From positions 4,075,501 to 4,139,500 of the forward strand of contig JAHQIY010000005.1 of the NCBI GenBank assembly GCA_019054805.1: a stretch of 64,000 nt of DNA, read 5' to 3'. The position numbers and the translations under genes were made by a program. The notes below the pieces were generated by a model that made no database searches, was not told where the DNA came from, and worked only from the letters and a program-made list of their open reading frames with translations. Below, piece after piece: positions 20,349 to 31,597 of this stretch (positions are counted from its first letter, which is position 1; every line of letters begins with the position of its first letter). Origin of the DNA: Brachionus manjavacas. Taxonomy: Eukaryota > Rotifera > Eurotatoria > Ploima > Brachionidae.

Positions 20349-20984
20349 TTATAAAATGGAGCATTTTTTTTTGGACCGTTTTTCTCTGCTAGTTTCTGTT
20401 TGGAAAGTGGCTAGTATAGCTTCATCAAATACATTTTTGACACCTTTCTATAAGACTATTTTTAAGCATTCTGATATTAAAAAAGTAAAGTAAAGTACCT
20501 GTGTTAGAGCTGAGCATTCGACGTATTTGAATGCTTTTAAATCTTTGGCAAGCTTTTCTCCCTGATCATGGCTGATTGGTCTTTGTCGAGTGTTGGAAAG
20601 CTTTTTTAATGCTTCTGGATTGTCTCTCAGGTCAACTTGGGTGCCGACAATCAAGAAAGGAGTTTTGGGACAATGATGCAAAATCTCCGGCACCCATTTT
20701 TCTTTTATATTTTCATACGAATTTGGGCTAACAACACTAAAAGTAACCAGAAAAACATCGGTCTGTGGATAAGAGAGAGGTCTTAGTCGATCATAATCCT
20801 CCTGTCCCGCGGTGTCAAATAAACCTAGGCTATAAGTCTGACCGCTGATATTTATTGTCACAGCATAGGTATCGAACACTGTCGGAACATATTTCTGCGG
20901 AAATTCATTTTTTGCATATGATATCAAAAGACAGGTTTTACCAACGGCACCATCGCCAACAACAACACATTTTAATGATTGCAT
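20349..20984 (-). CDS. Cdc42-like Rho GTPase paralogue (194 aa, 2 exons)
   Basis: Exon 1 is 20984-20499 (162 codons). A 51-bp intron, 20498-20448, ends TAG. Exon 2 is 20447-20349. Motifs: [74 protein letters not shown], basic run KRSKKK and the CAAX box [12 protein letters not shown] and KEKWVPEI are Cdc42-type. It lies 285 bp upstream of, and in the same direction as, the gene ending at 19433, with the intron at the identical codon, so the two are tandem duplicates. Switch I Thr35 and Tyr40 equivalents are kept, so effector binding should be possible (inference). Confidence 0.92.
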
Positions 20985-23900
20985 TTCTTAGTTCTTAGCC
21001 AATTTTCAACATGTATGTTGTAAATTTATTTCTAATATATATTTATTTGATTATTTTTATGATAAAGCGAATAAGAAAAGTGAATTAGATAAGAATCGAA
21101 TTTCTTTTTCTTTTACCTTTAATTGCTTTGAACAAAAAAATACCTAAAATTCAAAAATAACTTCTTACAAGCCTCATTAAACATACTAGTGAAAAATTTT
21201 CAAATCTTAAAAACTAATAATTTCAATAAACTGAACGCAACCTTTCAAAGGTTTTAAATAGATAAACGCTGACGCAACTTCTGAGTAAAAATTAATCTTT
21301 TTTATTGAATATTCAAAAGATAAAACTTTTCGATATCAATTCAACAATTTCTTTTTTTAGCTCTTTGATTAATATTTACGGAATTATCTTGTTAGTTTTT
21401 TAAATAAAAATGAAGATTTAAAAACATCAGTTTATTTAAATATTTAATTTTTTTCTATTGTGCAAACTACATTGAAATGTTTTAAAAAATCAAGTTTTAA
21501 TTTTAATTAAATTTAATAAAGTATCATAAATGAAGTAAAATATAGAATTTTTTTATACAAATTCTAGCCTTTCAAAAATAAAAACAAATGAGATCAAATT
21601 TTTCAGTCGATCAAATTAATTTTGAAAATACTTTATTTTTTATAAGCTTATTAATTTTGTTTATAATTTTTTGATTTTGAGTTCAAAAATTTAAACCTTA
21701 TTAAAATAGAATTTTTAAACGTTTCGGGCTAGAAATATTTTTTTAATTTGAGACCAATCAACACAGCACCAAAAAAAAATTTAAAAAGAATTCCAAGATT
21801 GTTTTGATTATTTAAGGCTATTTTAAAAATATTATTTCAAAATTTTTCTTTTGTATCTAAAAATTTTGATTTTTTTATCTGGCTTTCAAGTCAAATCTTT
21901 ATTTATATTCTTTTCTAAAATCTTGCAAAGGCTTTATTTATCCAGAATTTTAATTAATTTTTTCTCTTTTTTTGAAGTGAATTTGCTTGATTTTTTGTTT
22001 AAAAAAGTCCAGGACTTGACTTTAAAAAAATTGAGTTGACAAGAATTTTAGGCGCAAAGCCTTCATACTCTAATTTTTCAACGATAAAATGAATGGTTTT
22101 TTTTCATAATCATCATCATAAAAATAAATGTGTAAAAGTGGATTTCTAGCAGTAGATATAAAAATACGCTATCTTTGATTATTTAAAAATTATTTTGAGT
22201 TTATGAGGATCAATAACTTTTTCGTTTCTTTTTTTGAAATTTTTTAAAGATATTTTTAATAAATATTTAAGCGAATTCAGATGAATTTATTTGTAATTTA
22301 TCTTAAGTGAAGTTACCTCCTCAAAAATTACTTATTTGCAAGTCAAGACCAAATATACCAAAAATTTAAAAATTGGTCGTTTAATAGTTGTGTTGAATTC
22401 GACTAATGCTGCATTGCCAGTCAAGCTTATTTGCTTAAATTTCAAAAATAGTTATAAAAAAAAAATTAAAACTTTGTTGGATGACGCTTTGGCTAGTTAA
22501 TTTGGGGGCTAAGAAATCTAAACCATTTGAATTGATGACTGCTAAGCCGTTCGCGTATTTTGTCCCCAACATTACTTAAAAAAAAACTAAAAGAAAAAGA
22601 TAAAAGCGCTCTTTTCTTTTAATTATGCATTAGAAGGAAATATTATTAATTTAAATTGATATTAAATCAGTTTCTGATAAAACTAAGGCATCAAAATTGA
22701 AAAAAGTCTTTGAAAAAAATTTGAAATTTTTATTCTAGAGTGAAATTCAAATTTTAAAAATCTCTTAATTATTTTTGGTGCCTTTTTGCAAGGGTTATAC
22801 CAGACTTTACATATAAAATTTTTCTAGATTCAAAAGTTAATTCAAATCATTTGTCAAACTGAATGCTTTTAAAATTAATTTGAAAATAAATTTTGAAAAT
22901 GAAAATTAAAGGGAAGGATCAAGGATAGTTCCTTCAATTTAATTGTGTCTTTTATTTTTACTATTATCTATTTTATAAGCCCGTCAATGTTCGGATACTG
23001 GGTGGTATTGTTCTTCTAGATTTTTAATTTTATCAACCTAATAAAGGAATTGTTGAAAAATATTAAAAATTAAAAAGATTATTAATAAACTGCTAAGCTT
23101 AAAATTTTCCAAAATATAGACTTTGAAATTATTCATGGTTAAATGAGAATAATGTCACTAAAAAATTTAGATAAAAATCACATCAATCTTTGTAATTTGT
23201 TAAATTGAGAGAATCGTTAAAATTTGATAAAAATAAAATTTTTTTAAGTTTTCTTTTTGATTCAATAAAAATAGTTTTTCCAAAGGGCTTTTTTCAAGCA
23301 ATTTTATTTTTTTAGTAATTTATATGGGTTTATTTTTTTGAATTAACTAAATTTGAACTTTAGTAAAACAATTTTTGTTCTGAATTTTCAATGAATATTT
23401 ACCAATTAATTCTTCAAGAAAGTTGCTATTGTTATTTAGAAAAAAATCCGATAAGTTTACACTATTAATAATTATTTTTTAATTAAATTTAAAAGCGTAG
23501 ATTATTAAAAAGAATGAAGTTAAAAATAAGATTTCCGCAAGAAAGCTTTTAAAATACTTGACTATTTCTAATTTTTAAGTTATCAAATGACTGTGAGAAA
23601 AATTGCACTCTTAATTTTAAAAATTATTTAGATCAAAGTCATTTTTTTATGTACAAATTGCAAAGATTTTTTTATAAATTTGCCTAAAAATTTAAACTAA
23701 TGTTTATTTTTTATTAAATATATTTACAAAAATAAAAGCAATTTTAGAAAAAAACAAGATTTCTTATTTAAAAAAAAGGTGAATATTTTCATTAAAATGT
23801 ATAAATCGAAAAATGTATCAGTGATTTTAACAATAAAAAGGATCATGCGCCATTAATAGTTAAGTGTTGATTATTTTTAATTTAATTTTCTTTTTAGAAA

Positions 23901-25095
23901 AACAAATACAATGATCTAAGGATTTTTGAGTAATTTTTACGATATGGCGTTAACAATTTTTTATTTAGATAATGCAGCTGTATAAGATAAGTGTGTTTCA
24001 TAGTATTAAAAAAAAAAGATAAAATTAAAGCCTCGTAGATTATCATTTTTTGATTAAATTTTAATCAAAAACCAAATGCAATGGTTCAAAGTTAAATACA
24101 AAGAAGCATTGGTATAGATTATTTAGATTTTTGTTTCAACCACCGATCCATAGCCAAAATACTAATTAAGAAAAAAATGCTCGACTTCTCAACAAATGCT
24201 TGAAGAAATCTGCTCTACTTTATTTTTTGTATTGTTTATTTCATGAAAATAAAATCTTAATCGATTTAATTTATTTTTTTGTAATTTTTCGTTCCATAAG
24301 GTTTTTACACATGTTTAAGGGATATATCTACTTGAAATTCTCAAGTTTACGTCAATTTGCTTTATCAATATAAAATTTTTGTGCTTCCAAGCTCAATTAG
24401 ATTTGAGCAATTGATCTATAATTAATAATCTATTTTTTCAACAAGTAAAATAGTTGTTTCTTTTTTTGGTGGTTTAAAATAAAAGCAGATGTTGGTGTTT
24501 TTTTTAGAAGAAAACTTTATCTTTTTTGCTCATTAACTAGAGGAAATATTAATTTAATGTAATATGAGCATTAGTAAATAGAGCACTTAATACTGAAAAG
24601 TAAAAAGATCAGCCTGAGGCCAACCTTAATATTCTGAAAATTAATTTCATTAATCAGAACTTGCTTCATTGACTTACTTAGGCTGTTATTTCATAATATG
24701 AAAAAAAGGAATTTTCTAGTTTATTCTTATCTTTTCATACTAGAATATCCAATAAAAGTTAATCCAAAATTGGAGTTAAAAACAATTGATATTTTAGTTT
24801 TTATTTAAATAAAATTTTTATTTTAGTGGGAGGCATTACGATTTTTAAAACCGTCTAAGGTTCTAAGAGCTGTTCCGATATTTTGTATCAAAAAAGACAA
24901 ATAAGTATAGGAAAGAAAAAAGGACAGTTTAATATCTTAGCTTACTATAGATAATTAAAAAACTTATTTATACCTTATTTGGAACCAAAAACCTTATCTA
25001 GAAAAATAAAATAATGTTTAATCTAAATGTACTAAAAAAGACGATTAGACTAAATTAAAAATCGACTAAATAATTTAGTTTTAATATTCCAAGAC

Positions 25096-25263
25096 AACAC
25101 AGACAGCAAGGAAACAATTACTCCAAAGAGTGAGATATCTTTATGTGAAACTTGCTGCGCATTCATACTTCAATTTGGCAAACATAGGAACCTAACTTGC
25201 CAGTCCTGTCCCGACATACCCCTCAATAAACTCAATAAGTTATTGAGTTTATTGCAGCTTTAG
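25096..25263 (+). pseudogene. Coding-like relic with a CxxCC...CxxC pattern
   Basis: A stretch of normal codon composition in AT-rich surroundings. The frame gives DSKETITPKSE, then SLCETCCAFILQFGKHRNL and TCQSCPDIPLNKL before a stop at 25263. Paired cysteines (CETCC and CQSC, 17 residues apart) look like half of a zinc-binding fold. It could be an exon or a LINE ORF1 relic. No family named. It contains the palindrome at 25224-25254. Confidence 0.3.
25224..25254. repeat. Perfect 15-bp palindrome with one-base centre
   Basis: CAATAAACTCAATAA, one G, then TTATTGAGTTTATTG. It would form a tight hairpin or cruciform. It lies inside the coding-like relic. Confidence 0.6.
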
Positions 25264-26628
25264 TTCATTAAGAACTTCATGATGAATATTGGAAGAGGAA
25301 GTATCATACTATAGCTCAAGAGTAAATCGAACTGCCGTAGTTTTAATAAATTACAAGTTTTTAATTTAAGTTTCCGCGAATTATTTTAAAAATTGGTAAG
25401 AGAATCCAGGATAGTACCAATTAGAAATTTCGAATGGTTATCTAATGTTTTGACATTTAAACCCTATTTTTTAATGAAAATTATTTTATTGAGTTAAACC
25501 TTAGGCGTTTACGTTCTTTGTTTTCGCATGTCATACGACAAAATATTAATTTAGGCTAGATGTGACTCCCAGAAATTTAACTTTGGTTTAAAACTCAATA
25601 TTATCAAATTTGTTATAATATCTGATTTTTCTAAGGATCTCTTGGATCAAAAAATGTACAAAAAAGGTTGAAAGAAATCCAAAATAAATAAAGGCGTCTA
25701 TGAATTAGTTGACATGTTAGAAATTCATTCTTATTTTGCTTCTAAAAGCAGCTTCATTTTAGAAAATTCAAATATGGAGCTTTTAAAAAAAGATCCACTC
25801 AAGATTAATTTAAAACTTTTTTGAAGCAGAAAAATGTTTATTTGATGTTCTCACCTTACCTCTATATTCAATTTTAATTGTTTCCTCATAAATCATTAAT
25901 CGAGGATGCTTAAGAAGAATGATATCTGAGTGAAATTAATAAAATGCTTCCGATTATGTTTAAATATTTTGGCAGATTAATTCTGATAGTATTTCTAAAT
26001 AAACAAATAAAAAGTATATTTTAACAAGGTTTATTTTATAGAATAATTCATCTGAAATACGAAAAGATTACTTTGAATGATTGAATAAAACAATTGTTTT
26101 TTGCTAGAGATGCCTTTCATTTTTGAAAAAAACAGAATTAAATAAAAATTATATTAAAAGAATAAAATCGGGAACTATTTTGAATATGCTTGTTAAAAAT
26201 AGAAGTTAAAACTCAAAGAACGATTGATTTTCAAGAATTTAATTTTAAAAATATTGGATAAAGTTATTTTTTAAGTCTTGAAATTTGAAATCTTGAATTT
26301 TCAATCAGTATTAATTTTTTAAGAAAGCAAAATAATATAAAAATAGTCAATTTTCTTCTTATTTTCAACTAATTTCATTTAATCTAAGATAATTTTATTT
26401 AATTATTTTACCGTAAACCTTCGCACACAATTGCGCAATTATAGTACATCGTGGCCACATAGTTACATGTAATTATAACTGAGAGAAGGGTGTTTTTTTA
26501 CCTCATATAATTACATGTAATTATATCTAAAATTTAAAAAAAATTTCATTGAATTTTATCGAATACATGTATAAAAAGATTTATATTTTCAAATTCTAAA
26601 ATAAATAACCAATTTTTTAATAATATTT

Positions 26629-27075
26629 TTGTCTAAATGTTATAATGGTTCGTTCTCCAAATCAAGAAACTCCTATATTGAAAAAAGAAAATCTTTTCCT
26701 CTTAAGTTTAAGCAAAAAGCATTAATAGAGCTTGAAAAAAATAAGAATAATGTCCAAAATACAGCAGAACGTTTAGGAATTAGTAGACAATGTCTCATGA
26801 ATTGGAGAAATCAAAAGGTTAAAATTATAGAGTCAAAAAATAAAACCGTCCGCCAGCGTCTGCCTCCAACTACAAATAAAGCTTTGAACCCAGACATGGA
26901 GAACACATTAGACCAATGGTTAAAAGAAAATAGAGAAAGATGCATTTGTATTTCAGGGTTTGCAATTAAGGTTAAAGCAATAGAAATTATGAAAGTACAA
27001 AATACAGTTAATAATTCGCCATTTAGGGCTAGTGATGGTTGGCTATCTAACTTTTTAAGAAGAAAAAATAGCTGA
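26629..27075 (+). pseudogene. Pogo-like transposase DNA-binding domain
   Basis: 148 open codons, starting with TTG and without a usable ATG at the front. They contain KSFPLKFKQKALIELEKN and NTAERLGISRQCLMNWRN (first helix-turn-helix, Brinker/psq-like), a basic linker, and MENTLDQWLKENR through FRASDGWLSNFLRRK, the CENP-B-type second domain. It ends at TGA just after RRKNS. The catalytic DDE part that should follow is missing. It may still bind the element ends if expressed (inference). Confidence 0.65.
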
Positions 27076-27082
27076 ACATAAC

Positions 27083-27433
27083 TTGCAAAAAAGACGAAGA
27101 ATAGCTAACATCGAAAACCAACCAGGTACATCAGGAACGGCTCACATAGAAACAGATGAAGATACTCAAAATGAACTAGTTGATAATCAAGTTGAAAGTC
27201 AAACAAATACTCGAGTTAGTGGTAAAGGAAGCAGGGGAGGCAGAGGTGGTCAAGTTGGAACTAGAGGTGGTCAGAGTCAACGTGGAACTAGAGGTGGTCA
27301 GAATCAACGTGGAACTAGAGGTGGTCAGAGTCAACGTGGAACTAGAGGTGGTCAGAGTCAACGTGGAACTAGAGGTGGTCAGAGTCAACGTGGAACTAGA
27401 GGTGGGCGCAGGGGAAGACCTCGTGGAAGTTGA
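27083..27433 (+). pseudogene. RG-rich C-terminal tail of the transposon protein
   Basis: The frame, shifted by one relative to the DNA-binding domain, reads QKRRRIANIENQPGTSGTA, an acidic stretch, then GKGSRGGRGG and five or six 9-residue repeats RGTRGGQSQ, ending GRRGRPRGS. It starts at TTG rather than ATG. Arginine-glycine repeats of this kind bind RNA or DNA non-specifically. It is probably the C-terminus of the original transposase brought next to the N-terminus by an internal deletion. Confidence 0.5.
27256..27411 (+). repeat. 27-bp coding minisatellite
   Basis: The unit CGTGGAACTAGAGGTGGTCA plus GAGTCAA recurs in near-perfect copies, keeping the RGTRGGQSQ frame. One copy has AATCAA instead of AGTCAA. 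High identity implies recent expansion. Confidence 0.75.
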
Positions 27434-27842
27434 TATTTTGTTTATTAATTTATTATAATAATTCTTCACTTAAAATTTGTATTTCTTAGTATCAATTTCA
27501 TTAAAAACAATTTAGTTATTAATTTCGTATTATATTTGAAATAATTTATCTACATTTAAAAAAAAATTGGATTATTTTTATATATTTTAGTTAAAATTTA
27601 CTTTAAAATACAAATTTTAAATATATTTTTTAGTATAGTTGCGCAATTATAGTACATCCTGGCCACAAAGTTACATGTAATTATATTAGTGTAAATAAAC
27701 TCCCTTTTCTCAGTTATAATTACATGCAATACTATCCGAAAACCTACTATAATTACATGTAATTGTGTGCGAAGGTTTACGGTATCAAAATTTATAGTAA
27801 ATTTTCTTAAAAATCTAAAATTCATAATTATATCTTATTTTT

Positions 27843-28184
27843 AGGGGTTGTGAAGTTCGTTTCAATTCGATCATTTCAATTCAGAAAAAATTAAATAACT
27901 TTTTTACTAAAGGAGATAATTTGGTTCTGTAAAATGCTTAATTATAAGCTAATTTGCTTAATGCAGTAAAATAAGTCTGCAAAATACTCTGCAATTTTCT
28001 GTATTTTGCACCCCATTAAAAAGTATTCCAATCAAGTGTGCAATTACATTGCAGAGTTTTTGCAGACATATATTTTTGGATTAAGCAAAGTTGCTTTACC
28101 ATTAAGCATTTTACAGAACTAAATTATCTCTTTTAGTTAAAAATTTATTTAACTTTTTCTGAATTGAAATGAACTTCACAACCC
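27843..28184. mobile_element. Fold-back MITE of about 340 bp
   Basis: The left end AGGGGTTGTGAAGTTC and the right end (complement) AAGGGTTGTGAAGTTC start arms of more than 120 bp that remain complementary through TTCTGTAAAATGCTTAAT and GTCTGCAAAA, leaving almost no unique centre. No coding capacity. The termini resemble hAT ends (GGGGTTG), but no clear 8-bp target duplication was seen, so the superfamily is open. Confidence 0.6.
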
Positions 28185-30539
28185 TTTATTCTTATTAGAT
28201 TTTAAAATAAATAAAAAAAATATTTTAGTTAAACATTATAAATGTTTGATTTGTTATTAAAATCAAGTGATTAAATCGTTTACAGCACTACCTAAAATTA
28301 GTTGATTGAAACTTTGAGAAAAGAACTCTTTGAAAACAGAGTCTTGCTTCGAGATTTAATTTTTAACAGAAATTCTCCTGTCCGTACAGGTCCTTCTAAG
28401 GAATGAGAGCTGAATTTTATGAATGATGCGAGCTCATTCAAAAACATCTGATCGTAAGTTCACCTACAAATAAACTTTTAAATTAAAAATTTTCTATCCG
28501 ATCCATTTGCCAGACATATCTTACACAATAAGTCTATAAAATATTTTGAATTTCCTTATCAACTTTCACATTAACTTCTTTTTTAACCGGAATAATTTAA
28601 TTAATTCAAAATTTTTAAAACTTATATAAAATGATAAGAATCAAGTTTTGATACAATAGATGTGGTAATAAAATATTCTAAGATTAAAATAAAAAATCAC
28701 TACGATTTTTCCATAATTATTGAACTGATCAATGTAGTTATTGAAAAAAGCAAAAATTCAGAGTAAGATAAATTATTAAAGTTTTTAAAAAAAAAAAAGT
28801 AATTTTTTTTTTCCAAAATTATTAAAAGGATTCAATTATTGAATTAAAGCTATGAATAATGAATCAAAAAAAAAAACATTCGTCCTATCAAATGTTTTTC
28901 TAGACAAATTTTTTACTCTGTTTTTATTTTTTATTATAATTAAACATTTTAAGGAAGAGGATATGGTTACTTTTTTATGGACTTTAATTGATGATAGCAG
29001 ACTCTAAATCATTTATTATTTGATTAAACGAAATCGAATCGAATCTAGCTTGAAAAATTTTAATTATTTATTTAAATTTAAATTTAATATCCATTAAAAA
29101 TAGAATTTTTTCTTCTTTTAAATAAATTTTAATTATTATTGAATTTTTTTTTTGATTTTTGATTATATAGATGCCAAAAAATTCAATTCGCGTCACTAAA
29201 TTTATTCATTTGATTAACAATAATTTCTATGAATATTCAAGATATTTCAAAAGATGGCTTTTAAAGGGTTAAAAAGTAATTCAAGGAAGCAGTTTATTTC
29301 GACCGATTCAGCAAAGAGTACATATTTAAATAAGTAGCTTTTTTCTAAAGAGCTTTATGAAGAGATTTTACTCTTAATTATAACAAAAAAAAAGAAGCTA
29401 TTAAATTTTGTTTTTGAATTTAATCCAAGGATTTATTTGATTTCATGAATTTTGGAATTTCAAATAAAACTATATGATTGTAAACTTTAAATAATTCAAA
29501 AGTTTTTCCATCTTCCCTACAATTTTTAATTAAAGGCTTTTTGGTCTTATTACTTTTCTAGTTTTGTTTGTCGACAAAATTTAATTTGATAAGAATTTAT
29601 TATCTGCTTTGGCCGTTGTCTCGGTACAAGAAGTCTTTGAATTTTTTTATTTATTTAAACTATTTAAAACAAACAATTTTAATTTTTAGGAGTTCAGTTT
29701 AAAAAGTCCATATAAAAAACCTCATTAAAAATGGTAGTATTTATTATTAGAAGAGTATATTTTAAAATTCATTCTAACAATATTTTTACTGTTGAGAAAT
29801 TATTTTAAATAATCTTGATCCAAATTACAATTTTTTTTAGGTAAGCTTAAAATGTTTTTTGATTTTTTTCTTGTAAAAATTATGTATCAAAAACTACTTT
29901 AATTAATTTTTTATTAAATTTTTGTTGAATAAATTTAAGCATTAAGTTAAATATTAAATTTACTAAAATCTTAATTTTTACATATTCTTTATCAATTTGA
30001 ATCAAAATTTTAGCTTGGTGAATACTCTTTTTTATCTGATTTATTCAATTGTAATTCACTGAATAATTTTTTTTGTCCGAATTCAATTAGTTTCCATTTA
30101 TTTCTGTATTAAACATTAAATAATAATTTAAATATTGATCAGTTTCTGTGTTAACAAAAAGAACGTATCAGTAGTGTAGCATATAAATCATTGTGAAATT
30201 TAGTACAAATTAAAAAAAAACATTAAATTTTTTTAAGTTAAATTTAAATAATCACAAATATTTCTTTCCTAAAAGCATTCTATGTTGCAACTTTTATGCT
30301 TAAAATTTAATCTTTATTTTTTTTAAATCTACCAAATTAAAATCTTATTGATCCTTAATTTTTTGTCTTTTTAATTAATGAAAAAATTTGAACTTTGTTT
30401 AAAATGGTGCAACATAGAATGTTGTTACACTTGTTTTAAACTTTAAAATTTGAGTAATCCGGAAAAGCTTAAGAAGATTAATATCTGAATTAATAATAAA
30501 AATAATAATAAATAATAAGGTAAATAGAATGAAGACGAT
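28185..30539. other. AT-rich intergenic region
   Basis: No coding frame or RNA gene seen. It contains the short inverted repeat at 30276-30421. Confidence 0.5.
30276..30421. repeat. Inverted repeat with 14-bp arms
   Basis: CATTCTATGTTGCA at 30276-30289 is exactly complementary to TGCAACATAGAATG at 30408-30421. The inside is AT-rich and not paired. It is possibly a tiny MITE; a target duplication is not evident. Confidence 0.4.
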
Positions 30540-30760
30540 TATCAGTGACCCTTTAACGGAGCACAAAGATCAGTTGTGCTTTCTTAACAAATTCCACCAT
30601 TTTGGCTGAATTTTCAAATCACTACTGAAAATTACTCCTAAGTTATTTCTTGAGTTGACTCCATTGGTATGCTTTCCGAGTCGTCCAAGTAGTAATTACC
30701 TTTTTAATTGCTATTACCACTAGTGAACTACTACACATTTTTCCGTTTCAAAGCCACTCA
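30540..30760 (-). pseudogene. LINE reverse-transcriptase relic
   Basis: The minus strand gives RNNLGVIFSSDLK, followed in a shifted frame by AKMVEFVKKAQL. This is the thumb-region block (EKDLGV-x-SSDLK) of CR1-like reverse transcriptases. Frameshifts on both sides. Confidence 0.45.
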
Positions 30761-31225
30761 CTTGATCATTTAAACAAAATTTCAATATTAATTTTAAAGT
30801 AGCCATGTCTTCCGAGTTCTCAATAATTGTGGCAACTTAAGTGTAATTTGCAAACATTCTTTAATCTATCTGGCAAATCTTTTATAAAACAAATTTAGTT
30901 GTTAAATGAAGCCAACCACTTATTTCTAGTCTCATATTTTGAAAATAGATCCATTTCTCATCACAATTAATTGTCCTGTGACTCAGAGAAGCAAAGAGCA
31001 AGACATTTTATTGAGAAAAGCAATTTTGAATGCAATTATATTTACTCTATTAATTTGTATAAAGTTTGAATACATGTTAAAAAATTTACTTTTGAACCTC
31101 TCAATAACAGTTGAGGAGGCTTCGTTAAATTTTGGATTTGTATATCTTAATTTTGAATTTTGATGCCAATTCTATATTTTGTTACATTTGATTGAGATGC
31201 TTCAGATACAAAAGCTGGTTTGCTT

Positions 31226-31504
31226 TTATTTATCCTGCGAAAAGAGAATTGTTAACTGCACTTGAGGTTTTCTAGGAGATTTTAGTTTTAAATAATCTTT
31301 AATTCCTAGATTTGAACTAAATTTGTCATAACAGACTTTTGTAATTTTGAGCATTGATTGCTGGTTTATAAAAACTTTTTTAAAACTTTTTCTTTTGCTA
31401 TCATTAATAAAATTAATTGCAACGAACCTAATAGCTTGCGGAGCTGTTATCACAGCTATGATAGGAGATATAAATTCTAACAAATTGTCTGTATAATTTG
31501 TGCT
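31226..31504 (-). pseudogene. Unidentified coding-like frame, 85-92 codons
   Basis: The open frame starts after a stop at about 31507 and has no early ATG. It contains ISPIIAVITAPQAIRFVAIN, KSFKKVFINQQSML and LKSPRKPQVQLTILF. Codon composition is less AT-biased than the surroundings. It lies upstream of the minus-strand LINE relic at 30540 and may be part of that element, but I recognise no family. Confidence 0.25.
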
Positions 31505-31550
31505 TCAGACCCCTAATTGCACGAGCTGGGCCTAATTCCGAATTAACTGG

Positions 31551-31597
31551 AACATCAACCAAATAGCCGGACAGTCCCAGTTTATTTGGTTGATGTT
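31551..31597. repeat. Perfect 15-bp stem hairpin
   Basis: AACATCAACCAAATA and TATTTGGTTGATGTT flank a 17-nt loop containing GCCGGACAGTCCCAG, unusually GC-rich for this region. No U-run follows and no RNA family is recognised. Confidence 0.5.

Larger units (their letters stand above)
20985..26410. other. Long AT-rich intergenic region
   Basis: More than 5 kb with no convincing gene. Two places rise above background: about 22300-22500, where a plus frame reads KIGRLIVVLNSTNAALPVKL and then breaks, and 25096-25263 (listed separately). The rest is A/T-rich runs; the short frames near 21850 are phenylalanine/leucine-rich noise. Confidence 0.5.
26411..27782 (+). mobile_element. Pogo/Tigger-like DNA transposon, internally deleted
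   Basis: The terminal inverted repeats begin CCGTAAACCTTCGCACACAA at both ends, identical over 22 bp, and TA flanks each end outside (26409-26410 and 27783-27784). Inside both ends is a direct repeat of about 45 bp containing GCGCAATTATAGTACATC, plus five copies or near-copies of the palindrome AATTACATGTAATT. At 1,372 bp it is shorter than autonomous elements. It keeps a DNA-binding domain frame and an RG-rich frame but no DDE nuclease. Confidence 0.8.

Noticed and set aside
27256..27411. 27-bp repeats as a possible CRISPR-like array
   Set aside because: Units are adjacent without spacers and keep a protein frame in a eukaryotic transposon; this is a coding minisatellite.
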